A stretch of DNA of 64,000 bases, taken from contig WVSR01000002.1 of the NCBI GenBank assembly GCA_015689775.1, positions 248,001 to 312,000 of the forward strand, given 5' to 3'. The notes under the pieces are model-generated. The model saw nothing but the letters and a program-made list of their open reading frames with translations, searched no databases and was not told the origin of the DNA. A program made the position numbers and the translations under genes. This DNA comes from Rhodobacterales bacterium LSUCC0387. GTDB taxonomy: Bacteria; Pseudomonadota; Alphaproteobacteria; Rhodobacterales; Rhodobacteraceae. This document shows positions 27,526 through 34,366 of this stretch, in pieces; the first letter of the stretch is position 1, and each line of letters begins with the position of its first letter.

Positions 27526-29970
27526 ATGGTTCCGCTCATGAGCAGTTCTGAAAATAACACCCTTGCCGCTACCGCTCCCCTGTCGCAGAGGGCTGCTGCC
27601 CTGCGGCCCATGCCCTATTTGGATGGCTTGAACCCAGAGCAGCGCAAGGCCGTAGAAACCTTGGACGGCCCTGTGTTGATGTTGGCGGGCGCAGGCACGG
27701 GAAAAACCCGCGCCCTGACCGCGCGGATTGCACATTTGATTTCCACAGGCCGCGCCACGCCGCGCAGTATTTTAGCTGTAACCTTCACCAACAAAGCCGC
27801 GCGCGAGATGCGCGAACGCGTCAGCGCCGCGCTTGGCCACCCGACCGAAGGCATGGCGTGGCTTGGTACGTTCCATTCGATCTGCGTCAAACTTTTGCGC
27901 CGCCATGCCGAATTGGTTGGGCTGAAATCCAATTTCACGATTTTGGACACAGATGATCAAATCCGCCTGCTGAAACAATTGATTGAGGCCGAGGGCATTG
28001 ATGCCAAGCGGTGGCCGCCACGGATGTTGGCGGGGATCATTGATCATTGGAAAAACCGCGCATGGCGTCCCGATACGCTGCCCGCCGCAGAAAGCGGGGC
28101 CTTTAATGGCAAAGGGCCAAAGCTTTATGCGCTCTATCAACAACGGCTTGCCGCGTTGAATGCCTGCGATTTTGGCGATTTACTGTTGCATATGGTGGCC
28201 ATCTTTCAGGCGCATGAAGATGTGTTGCAGCAATATCAGCGCCAGTTTGGCTATATCTTGGTCGATGAATATCAAGATACCAACGTGGCGCAGTATTTGT
28301 GGTTGCGCCTCTTGGCGCAGGGGCATTCCAGTATTTGCGTAGTGGGCGATGATGACCAATCTATCTACGGATGGCGTGGGGCCGAGGTGGGGAATATTTT
28401 GCGCTTCGAGGCGGATTTCAAAGGCACGACCGTGATCCGCCTTGAGCAGAATTACCGCTCGACTGGCCATATCCTAAAAGCCGCCTCTGCGGTGATTGCG
28501 GGCAATTCTCATCGTCTTGGCAAGGAGTTGTGGACAGAAGGCGAGGACGGCGCGCCTGTGCGTCTGATCGGCCACTGGGATGGCGAGGAGGAGGCCCGCT
28601 GGATCGGCGAGGAGGTCGAGGCGCTTGGCATCGGCACGCGCGGATTGCGTACGATTGGCCCAGAAGAAATCGCCATTCTCGTGCGCGCTTCGCATCAGAT
28701 GCGCGCCTTTGAGGATCGTTTCCTCACCATTGGCCTACCTTATCGCGTCATCGGTGGCCCGCGCTTTTACGAACGGTTGGAAGTTCGTGATGCCATGGCC
28801 TATTTCCGCCTCGTCACAAGTCCTCAGGATGATCTCGCCTTTGAGCGGATCGTGAACACCCCCAAGCGCGGGCTTGGTGACAAGGCGCAAGCCACTATCT
28901 ATGACATTTCGCGCCAAAAGGGTATTAGCCTTTTGCAAGGGGCGGCAATGGCGGTGGAGAGCGGCGCAATTGGTGGCAAGGGGGGCAAGGAATTGGCCCG
29001 TTTCGTGCTGCAGATCGCCCATTGGCGCAATTTATTGCGCGAGGGAGTTCTTGCAGGCCCTGTCACCGATGATTTGATCGAGCGCGAAAATACTCAAGGT
29101 CTTAGCCATATCGAATTGGCCGAAACGATTTTGGAGGAATCGGGCTATACCGCGATGTGGCAAAACGACAAAACCCCCGAGGCCCCAGGGCGGCTCGAGA
29201 ACCTCAAGGAATTGGTCAAGGCGCTTGAGCAATTCGAAAACCTGCAAGGCTTTCTCGAACATGTCAGCCTGATCATGGACAATGAGCAAGACGATGATCA
29301 GGCCAAGGTCACCTTGATGACCTTGCACGCGGCCAAGGGTCTGGAATATCCCGCAGTGTTTTTGCCGGGTTGGGAAGACGGCCTTTTCCCAAGTCAGCGT
29401 GCGATGGATGAAGAAGGGATCAAAGGATTAGAGGAGGAGCGCCGCTTGGCCTACGTGGGTATCACACGGGCTGAGGAGCTTTGCACAATTTCCTTTGCTG
29501 GAAATCGCCGTGTTTATGGCCAATGGCAAAACCAGATGCCCTCGCGCTTTATTGATGAATTGCCTGAAGCCCATGTCGAGATTTTAACCCCGCCGGGCCT
29601 TTATGGCCATCAAAGCCACGGAATGGGGCAGTCTGCGTCACCCGTTTCTCAAATGCAGATCGCCTCGAAGCTGCCAGATCGCGCAGCGCAGGCAGATGCC
29701 TATAATTCACCCGGTTGGCGGCGCTTGCAGACGCGGCAGGGGGAATATGGCCTCAGCCAACCCCGCGAAAGCAAGCGCGCGGGTTTTGACGAGGCGGCAA
29801 CAGTTCTTTTTGGTCTGGGCGAGCGCGTCTTTCACCAAAAATTTGGCTATGGGGCGATCACCGCGATTGAGGGTGACAAGCTTGATGTGGCTTTTGACAA
29901 GGCAGGAGTGAAAAAAGTGGTCGCGCGCTTTGTTGTTGCGGCTGAGAGAGCAGGCGATCTGCCCTGTTAA
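27526..29970 (+). CDS. uvrD: DNA helicase UvrD/PcrA (superfamily I)
   Basis: An 814-aa 3'-5' helicase for nucleotide-excision and mismatch repair and for removing RecA or stalled polymerase. Motif I AGAGTGKT (about 54-61), motif II VDEYQDTN, motif III GDDDQSIYGWRGAE, motif V LMTLHAAKGLEYPAVF and motif VI RRLAYVGITRAEE are present. The C-terminus FHQKFGYGAITAIEGDKLDV is the Tudor-like RNA-polymerase-binding domain of UvrD/PcrA. I prefer ATG 27526 because GGGTGA lies 8 bases upstream; ATG 27538 would remove only four residues. A LexA box upstream predicts SOS induction. Confidence 0.93.
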   Translation: MVPLMSSSENNTLAATAPLSQRAAALRPMPYLDGLNPEQRKAVETLDGPVLMLAGAGTGKTRALTARIAHLISTGRATPRSILAVTFTNKAAREMRERVSAALGHPTEGMAWLGTFHSICVKLLRRHAELVGLKSNFTILDTDDQIRLLKQLIEAEGIDAKRWPPRMLAGIIDHWKNRAWRPDTLPAAESGAFNGKGPKLYALYQQRLAALNACDFGDLLLHMVAIFQAHEDVLQQYQRQFGYILVDEYQDTNVAQYLWLRLLAQGHSSICVVGDDDQSIYGWRGAEVGNILRFEADFKGTTVIRLEQNYRSTGHILKAASAVIAGNSHRLGKELWTEGEDGAPVRLIGHWDGEEEARWIGEEVEALGIGTRGLRTIGPEEIAILVRASHQMRAFEDRFLTIGLPYRVIGGPRFYERLEVRDAMAYFRLVTSPQDDLAFERIVNTPKRGLGDKAQATIYDISRQKGISLLQGAAMAVESGAIGGKGGKELARFVLQIAHWRNLLREGVLAGPVTDDLIERENTQGLSHIELAETILEESGYTAMWQNDKTPEAPGRLENLKELVKALEQFENLQGFLEHVSLIMDNEQDDDQAKVTLMTLHAAKGLEYPAVFLPGWEDGLFPSQRAMDEEGIKGLEEERRLAYVGITRAEELCTISFAGNRRVYGQWQNQMPSRFIDELPEAHVEILTPPGLYGHQSHGMGQSASPVSQMQIASKLPDRAAQADAYNSPGWRRLQTRQGEYGLSQPRESKRAGFDEAATVLFGLGERVFHQKFGYGAITAIEGDKLDVAFDKAGVKKVVARFVVAAERAGDLPC

Positions 29971-29990
29971 GCTCAGCTGACCTCAGCATT

Positions 29991-30040
29991 TTGAAAACAA
30001 AAAAGCGGTGATGCCAAGGGAGGAGGAGGCATCACCGCTT
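29991..30040 (-). terminator. Terminal hairpin A with U-tract (end of CcsR-like transcript)
   Basis: The 13-bp stem 30003-30015/30028-30040 is followed on the minus strand by TT then TTTTGTTTT. The other side carries C then T7, so it can also end uvrD transcription on the plus strand (stop at 29970). Confidence 0.85.
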
Positions 30041-30255
30041 CTTTTTTTAACCGCACCCCCAAGGGAGGAGAAAGAGGGCGCAGTTGTGGCGGCATGGACC
30101 CTGGGGGAGGAGCGGATCCTTGCCGTGATACGGCCCCAAGAGAGGAGGAGGGGCGCGTCCTTGCGGGTCTTTTGACCCATGTTCTTGCGAGAACCACTAA
30201 GGGAGGAAGAAGTGGTTCCCGCTAAATCCCGCGCTTCAAGGGAGGCGGTGAAGCG
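30003..30255 (-). ncRNA. CcsR-like array of six CCUCC-loop hairpins
   Basis: Six stem-loops follow the DUF1127 gene on the minus strand. In transcription order the pairs are F 30232-30255 (6 bp), E 30187-30222 (8 bp, extended by 4 with a wobble), D 30130-30158 (5+3 bp, one bulge), C 30090-30125 (11 bp, one bulge, one mismatch), B 30051-30083 (10 bp on the minus RNA using three G-U wobbles) and A 30003-30040 (13 bp). Every loop is 12-13 bases and is pyrimidine-rich: A UCCUCCUCCCUU, B CUCCUCCCUU, C CUCCUCCCCC, D UCCUCCUCUCUU, E UCUUCCUCCCUU, F ACCGCCUCCCUU. In Rhodobacter sphaeroides, CcsR1-4 sRNAs with CCUCCUCCC loops are processed from a transcript that begins with a DUF1127 gene and respond to stress; this arrangement matches, with six hairpins. 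Processing into separate sRNAs is inferred. Confidence 0.85.
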
Positions 30256-30271
30256 AGAGATGTTCCGTATT

Positions 30272-30493
30272 TTAGGCGTGACGCCCGTAAGCAGCCTCAA
30301 GGGCGATGTTACGCAGGTTGCTACGTGCGACGCCCAAATCGGCCAGCTCACGGTCGCTCAGGCTATTCAGTTCATCAAATGTGCGCTGATAGACGCGGCC
30401 GGCTTTGATCGCTGCGGTCAGGTAGGATTTTATTTCCCCCAGACGTTCGAAAAAGCTCAAGCTCGGTGCGTGGCGTGTGGCAAGATAGGCCAT
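30272..30493 (-). CDS. DUF1127 protein, CcaF1-like
   Basis: A 73-aa protein whose C-terminal half has the DUF1127 signature: FDELNSLSDRELADLGVARS (about residues 39-58) followed by LRNIALEAAYG. The N-terminal half is longer than in the shortest DUF1127 proteins, as in the Rhodobacter gene that heads the CcsR transcript, whose product (CcaF1) is an RNA-binding protein affecting sRNA and mRNA stability. AAGGAA is eight bases upstream of the ATG. Hairpin F begins 17 bp after the stop. Function is by homology and context. Confidence 0.85.
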   Translation of the reverse strand: MAYLATRHAPSLSFFERLGEIKSYLTAAIKAGRVYQRTFDELNSLSDRELADLGVARSNLRNIALEAAYGRHA

Positions 30494-30504
30494 TTCAGTA
30501 TTCC

Positions 30505-30567
30505 TTAGTTCATATTCATAACCGCTCGCACTTTTGGGTTATCCAAAGCGCTTGGGTTCCAAGCCAT
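30505..30567 (-). CDS. Possible 20-aa leader ORF ahead of the DUF1127 gene
   Basis: ATG 30567 opens MAWNPSALDNPKVRAVMNMN and stops at TAA 30505, whose bases run into the AAGG of the DUF1127 ribosome site. CAGGTC lies 5 bases before the ATG. Overlap of the stop with the next Shine-Dalgarno would allow coupling. It may equally be chance. Confidence 0.35.
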   Translation of the reverse strand: MAWNPSALDNPKVRAVMNMN

Positions 30568-30632
30568 GTTGACCTGACACAGATGAATGTAAGTATATGC
30601 TGCGATTGCACAATGGCTCTTCTTGTCAATTC

Positions 30633-30655
30633 TGCTATGCAGCAAGTGCATAGCA
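30633..30655. promoter_or_regulatory. Candidate operator, 23-bp dyad between DUF1127 and mrp
   Basis: TGCTATGCA, spacer GCAAG, TGCATAGCA: perfect 9-bp arms. It sits in the 294-bp gap between divergent genes, next to a TTGACA on the minus strand (30629-30624). I do not recognise the regulator. Confidence 0.45.
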
Positions 30656-30677
30656 AATACTGACCTATTTAATAATT

Positions 30678-30706
30678 TTGTCACTTTCGTGGTTCTCACC
30701 TATTTA
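30678..30706 (+). promoter_or_regulatory. Probable sigma-70 promoter for mrp
   Basis: TTGTCA (30678-30683), exact 17-bp spacer, TATTTA (30701-30706); 81 bp before the chosen mrp start. Confidence 0.45.
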
Positions 30707-30787
30707 TCAGCAAAAGAGGGGGTTGCAGCCGCGCATGAGCCGCGCGACATAGAGGCAAAAGAGCCAAAAACGTGGAGTTGTCACTCA

Positions 30788-31903
30788 ATGTCGGACAGAA
30801 AGTCGCAGATCTCTCGCGCAGAAGTCGAGTCATTTTTGGCACAGTTTGCCCTGCCAGACGGCGAAAATCTGATTTCGCGCGATATGGTTCGGGCGTTGCG
30901 AGTCGAAGATGGCCGCATCACATTCATTATTGAAGCAGAAACGCCGCAGGTGGCGCGAGATTTTGAGGGGTTTCGTGCCGCGTTGCAACAGGCCCTCGAG
31001 GCGCAGGCGGGGGTGAGCGCCGTTTCGATTGCCCTGACCGCACCCACGCAGGCGCCGCAACAAGCGCCGCACTCTGCGAAACCTGCGCCCGATGGGCCCC
31101 CAAGTCTGAAAATCGGGGGCCATGCTAAGCCGCAATCGGAGCTGATGAACCCCAAGGGGGTTGCACGGATCATCGCGATTGGTTCGGGCAAGGGGGGTGT
31201 TGGGAAATCGACATTATCCTCCAACCTTGCCGTGGCCCTTGCGCGGCAGGGGCGCAAAGTGGGCCTGTTGGATGCCGATATCTATGGGCCCTCGCAACCG
31301 CGCATGATGGGTTTGACCAAGCGCCCCGCTTCGCCTGATGGCAAAACTATCCTGCCTTTGCACAATCACGGCGTAACATTCATGTCGATCGGTTTGATGT
31401 TGCCTGAAGAAAAGGCGGTGGTCTGGCGCGGGCCAATGTTGATGGGCGCATTGCAGCAAATGATGACCCAAGTTGAGTGGGGCGAATTGGATATTCTTTT
31501 GGTCGACCTGCCGCCTGGAACGGGGGATGTGGCGATGACGCTGTGCCAGCGCTCAAAGCTCACAGGTGCTATTGTTGTCTCCACCCCGCAAGATTTGGCT
31601 CTTCTGGATGCGCGCAAGGCGCTTGATATGTTTGCCACCCTCAAGACCCCCGTTTTGGGTCTTGTCGAGAATATGTCGGGCTTTGTTTGCCCCGGATGTG
31701 GGCATGAGGCACACATCTTCGGGCAGGGCGGAGTGGCGGCTGAGGCCGAAAAGATGGGCGTGCCGTTCTTGGCTGCTTTGCCGATCTCGCTTGAAACACG
31801 CTTGGCGGGAGATGCAGGCACACCGATTGCCGCCAGCGAGGGTGCAGCCGCTGAGGCCTATGCACAATTGGCCGCCCGTCTTGTGGCGGGTGGTATGGCA
31901 TAA
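30788..31903 (+). CDS. mrp: Iron-sulfur cluster carrier protein Mrp/ApbC
   Basis: A 371-aa P-loop ATPase. An N-terminal MIP18/DUF59-like domain (about 1-90) and a Pro/Ala linker precede the deviant Walker A GSGKGGVGKS (132-141) typical of MinD/Mrp ATPases, then LLVDLPPGTGDV, and CPGC (C301, C304) that would hold a bridging Fe-S cluster in the dimer. It loads Fe-S clusters onto apoproteins. ATG 30788 gives the normal MSDRKSQISRAEVE-type start; the frame runs upstream to 30623 through the promoter and dyad, which argues against a longer protein. Confidence 0.92.
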   Translation: MSDRKSQISRAEVESFLAQFALPDGENLISRDMVRALRVEDGRITFIIEAETPQVARDFEGFRAALQQALEAQAGVSAVSIALTAPTQAPQQAPHSAKPAPDGPPSLKIGGHAKPQSELMNPKGVARIIAIGSGKGGVGKSTLSSNLAVALARQGRKVGLLDADIYGPSQPRMMGLTKRPASPDGKTILPLHNHGVTFMSIGLMLPEEKAVVWRGPMLMGALQQMMTQVEWGELDILLVDLPPGTGDVAMTLCQRSKLTGAIVVSTPQDLALLDARKALDMFATLKTPVLGLVENMSGFVCPGCGHEAHIFGQGGVAAEAEKMGVPFLAALPISLETRLAGDAGTPIAASEGAAAEAYAQLAARLVAGGMA

Positions 31904-31926
31904 TCACCTAAAAACCAAAGGTGATT
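31902..31926 (+). terminator. Hairpin at mrp stop codon
   Basis: AATCACCT and AGGTGATT form an 8-bp stem overlapping the mrp stop (TAA at 31901-31903). No T-run follows; weak terminator or mRNA-end stabiliser. The following 125 bp to the next terminator hold nothing I recognise. Confidence 0.3.
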
Positions 31927-32051
31927 CGTGCGATTGGGCGCAAAAATGTGTTGATTTTGTAAGATCTGGCGCGGTTGGACAGAAATTTTCCCATTTCGCC
32001 CCAGATCGCGGGCTGTCACAAAAAATCAAGATATTGTGGTTGTGACTTTCT

Positions 32052-32078
32052 AAACCACCCCATGCAGGGGTGGTTTTT
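32052..32078 (+). terminator. Rho-independent terminator upstream of the dcw cluster
   Basis: AAACCACCCC (32052-32061), loop ATGCA, GGGGTGGTTT (32067-32076), continuing T-run to 32078. It insulates the mraZ promoter region from mrp transcription. Confidence 0.85.
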
Positions 32079-32127
32079 CCATTTTGGCACGAGATGCTGA
32101 GATCTCCCGCCCCTCATGAGCATATTT

Positions 32128-32162
32128 TGGGAAAAATTCCCTAAAAAAGGGATTGATTGGGA
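32128..32162 (+). promoter_or_regulatory. MraZ operator-like direct repeats
   Basis: TGGGA at 32128-32132, AGGGA at 32148-32152 and TGGGA at 32158-32162 are in 10-bp register (the slot at 32138 is not conserved). MraZ is known to bind TGGGN repeats with 5-bp spacers near its own promoter. This places the dcw promoter about 300 bp before mraZ. Confidence 0.6.
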
Positions 32163-32184
32163 AATATTTCCATGAGACAAAGAT

Positions 32185-32400
32185 GGCACAGCAAAAGAGA
32201 CGCGCCCAGAACCTGAAACAGGCGGGTGCAAATAATAAAAGAACTCTTGGCAGGTGTTCATACAGGCATCTCAATTGCTGAAGCGCCGTTGCGTAAGTGA
32301 GCAGACCATCCCCCCAGATGTGTTGCGCAATCGGCCCCCGATGACGGGATGAGGGCGGCGGATCGGGCATAAAACTGTCTAGGTCCGCCGTTGTCGTTTC
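32185..32400 (+). ncRNA. UpsM-like sRNA / long 5' leader of mraZ (ends approximate)
   Basis: About 300 noncoding bases separate the operator repeats from mraZ. CGGCGGA (32356-32362) and TCCGCCG (32384-32390) form a 7-bp stem followed by the T-rich TTGTCGTTTC, a terminator-like 3' end well before mraZ. In Rhodobacter sphaeroides the mraZ 5' UTR yields UpsM, an abundant roughly 200-nt sRNA that ends at a terminator and is processed by RNase E. Position, length and terminator match; nucleotide homology was not tested. The 5' end is a guess from the operator position. Confidence 0.5.
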
Positions 32401-32466
32401 ACAGGACGGGAAAGTTTGAAGATGTGATGGGGAAACGGCCATTGGGGCCATAACGAGGGCAGGGCA

Positions 32467-32997
32467 GTGGAGCGCAGGTTTCAGGGCGAGAGCCTGAACA
32501 AGGTGGACGGAAAGGGCCGAATTTCGATTCCGGTCAAGTTTCGCCGTGTGCTTGCTAATTCCGATGCCAAGGCCACGGCAGGCGCGTCTCCGCGTCTTTA
32601 TATTGCCTATGGCGACAAATCGAAAAATTACCTTGAATGTCTCTCCGGTGATGCCTTCGACCAAATTGACGCGATGATCCGCCGCGCGCCTTTGGGCACG
32701 CCTGCGCGCCGCGCCTTGGAATTTCTTTATTATCAGAAATGTGATGAAACCACCGTGGATGACACGGGCCGTTTGGTGCTCCCTCAGGCCGCGCGCGACA
32801 AGATCGCGCTTGCCGACGAGGCGCTTTTCCAAGGCATGGGCGACAAGTTTCACATCCTCAATCCAAGCGATGCAAAAGACGCTGACGCGCAAATTGCTGC
32901 GTTGATCGACAGTCTTGCCCAAGGTGACGAGTTCTTTGATCCGCTGTCCCTTGTGGCTGGTGATGTTGGAGCGATGGGTCATGACGGGGGCGTATGA
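32467..32997 (+). CDS. mraZ: Transcriptional regulator MraZ (GTG start)
   Basis: A 176-aa protein with two SpoVT/AbrB-like repeats: [20 protein letters not shown] at the N-terminus and [18 protein letters not shown] near residue 95. It represses the dcw operon by binding TGGGN repeats. The start is GTG with GAGGG close upstream; no in-frame ATG would keep the first AbrB strand. It overlaps rsmH by 4 bp. Confidence 0.92.
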   Translation: MERRFQGESLNKVDGKGRISIPVKFRRVLANSDAKATAGASPRLYIAYGDKSKNYLECLSGDAFDQIDAMIRRAPLGTPARRALEFLYYQKCDETTVDDTGRLVLPQAARDKIALADEALFQGMGDKFHILNPSDAKDADAQIAALIDSLAQGDEFFDPLSLVAGDVGAMGHDGGV

Positions 32998-34016
32998 TCA
33001 TGGCGGCGGCCAAACTCAACGAACCCGCAAGGGCAGAGGTGCCGCATATCCCTGTTCTATTGGATCGGATCTTGACCGAGATCGCACCCGTGTGTGGGGA
33101 CTGGCTCGATGGAACTTTCGGCGCTGGTGGCTACGCCCGTGGCTTGCTTGATCGGGGGGCGGCATCGGTGATTGGTGTTGACCGCGATCCTTTGGCGCTT
33201 GAGATGGCCGAAGATTGGCGCGCCCAGTATGGTGACCGTTTTAAATTGGTTGCAGGCGAGTTTGGCGATCTTGATGATCATGCCCGTTCTGTGGGCTATG
33301 ATGCGCTTGATGGCGTTGTGCTTGATCTGGGCGTTTCGTCCATGCAGCTTGATTTGGCCGAACGTGGTTTTTCGTTCATGCGCGATGGCCCACTTGATAT
33401 GCGCATGAGCCAAGCAGGGACGTCCGCCGAAGATCTGGTGAATGAGGCTACCGAGGCGCATTTGGCGGATATTTTGTATCATTATGGCGAAGAACGAGCC
33501 GCACGACGCATTTCGCGCGCGATTGTCGCGGCCCGCAAGGGAGCGCGCATCACCACCACTGCCGCCCTCGCCAAAATTGTTGAGGGCTGCCTGCCCCGCC
33601 CCAAGCCCAATCAAAGCCACCCCGCAACGCGCAGCTTTCAGGCCTTGCGCATCGCGGTGAATGATGAATTAGGCCAATTGGTAAAGGGCCTCTTGGCGGC
33701 GGAACGTATCTTGCGTGAGGGCGGCATTTTGGCGGTTGTCACCTTTCACTCATTGGAAGATCGAGTGGTCAAACGCTTTATGCAATTGCGCAGTGATACG
33801 GGCGGCGGCGGGTCGCGTCACGCACCAGAGCGCGCGCGCCAGACCCCCAGCTTCCTGCAAAATACCCGCAAGGCCATCGCATCGAGCCCCGAGGAAGCGG
33901 CACAGAACCCCCGTGCGCGCTCGGCCAAGTTGCGGTTGGCTGTGCGCAGTGGGGCGATCGCCCCCGCCCCCCTTGATTTTAGTGCTTTGGGCCTGCCCCC
34001 GTTAGAGGTGACATAA
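32994..34016 (+). CDS. rsmH: 16S rRNA (cytosine1402-N4)-methyltransferase RsmH
   Basis: A 340-aa class I methyltransferase (formerly MraW). [11 protein letters not shown] and the SAM motif [15 protein letters not shown] lie in the first 60 residues; [12 protein letters not shown] and [14 protein letters not shown] follow; [15 protein letters not shown] is the family signature near residue 245. It N4-methylates C1402 in the decoding centre. ATGA overlap with mraZ. Confidence 0.96.
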   Translation: MIMAAAKLNEPARAEVPHIPVLLDRILTEIAPVCGDWLDGTFGAGGYARGLLDRGAASVIGVDRDPLALEMAEDWRAQYGDRFKLVAGEFGDLDDHARSVGYDALDGVVLDLGVSSMQLDLAERGFSFMRDGPLDMRMSQAGTSAEDLVNEATEAHLADILYHYGEERAARRISRAIVAARKGARITTTAALAKIVEGCLPRPKPNQSHPATRSFQALRIAVNDELGQLVKGLLAAERILREGGILAVVTFHSLEDRVVKRFMQLRSDTGGGGSRHAPERARQTPSFLQNTRKAIASSPEEAAQNPRARSAKLRLAVRSGAIAPAPLDFSALGLPPLEVT

Positions 34017-34366
34017 TGCGCGCTTTGATGTCCTTATTCACAGCAATTGCCGTTATTGGCCTTGGATTTTGGGCCTATCAGCAAAATATCCTAACACAGC
34101 TAGCCGAGCGCGAAGTGGCGCGTCTAGAGGCTGAGATTTCCGCCCATCACGAACGGCTTGCCATTTTGCGGTCCGAATGGGCCTTTCTCAACCGTCCCGA
34201 TCGCTTGCGCGCGTTGGTCGATATGAATTTTGATCGTTTGGGATTGTTGCCGATGCGGCCTGATCAGTTTGCCACCATTCATGAGGTGTCTTTCCCTGAT
34301 CCTCTGGCTGCGCTGACGGAGGCTAGCCTTGTGTTGGAAGAGGCCGTGCAGGAGGATCAACCATGA
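34016..34366 (+). CDS. ftsL: Cell division protein FtsL
   Basis: A 116-aa single-pass membrane protein: a transmembrane segment at about residues 5-20 (LFTAIAVIGLGFWAYQQN) followed by a coiled coil (AEREVARLEAEISAHHERLA) and the LNRPDRLRALVDMNF region. It joins the FtsQ-B-L complex that activates FtsWI. Starts in the rsmH stop (TAATG) and overlaps ftsI by 4 bp. Confidence 0.9.
   Translation: MRALMSLFTAIAVIGLGFWAYQQNILTQLAEREVARLEAEISAHHERLAILRSEWAFLNRPDRLRALVDMNFDRLGLLPMRPDQFATIHEVSFPDPLAALTEASLVLEEAVQEDQP

Noticed and set aside
29990-30260. Regularly spaced AAGGGAGGAGG repeats that look like a CRISPR array or a run of ribosome sites on the plus strand
   Set aside because: Repeats are short, imperfect and always sit in hairpin loops with unrelated stems; there are no cas genes or reading frames. 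The minus-strand sRNA explanation fits all of them.
30624-30629. TTGACA on the minus strand as the DUF1127 promoter -35
   Set aside because: No acceptable -10 at 16-18 bp; the unit may instead use an RpoH-type promoter that I could not place.
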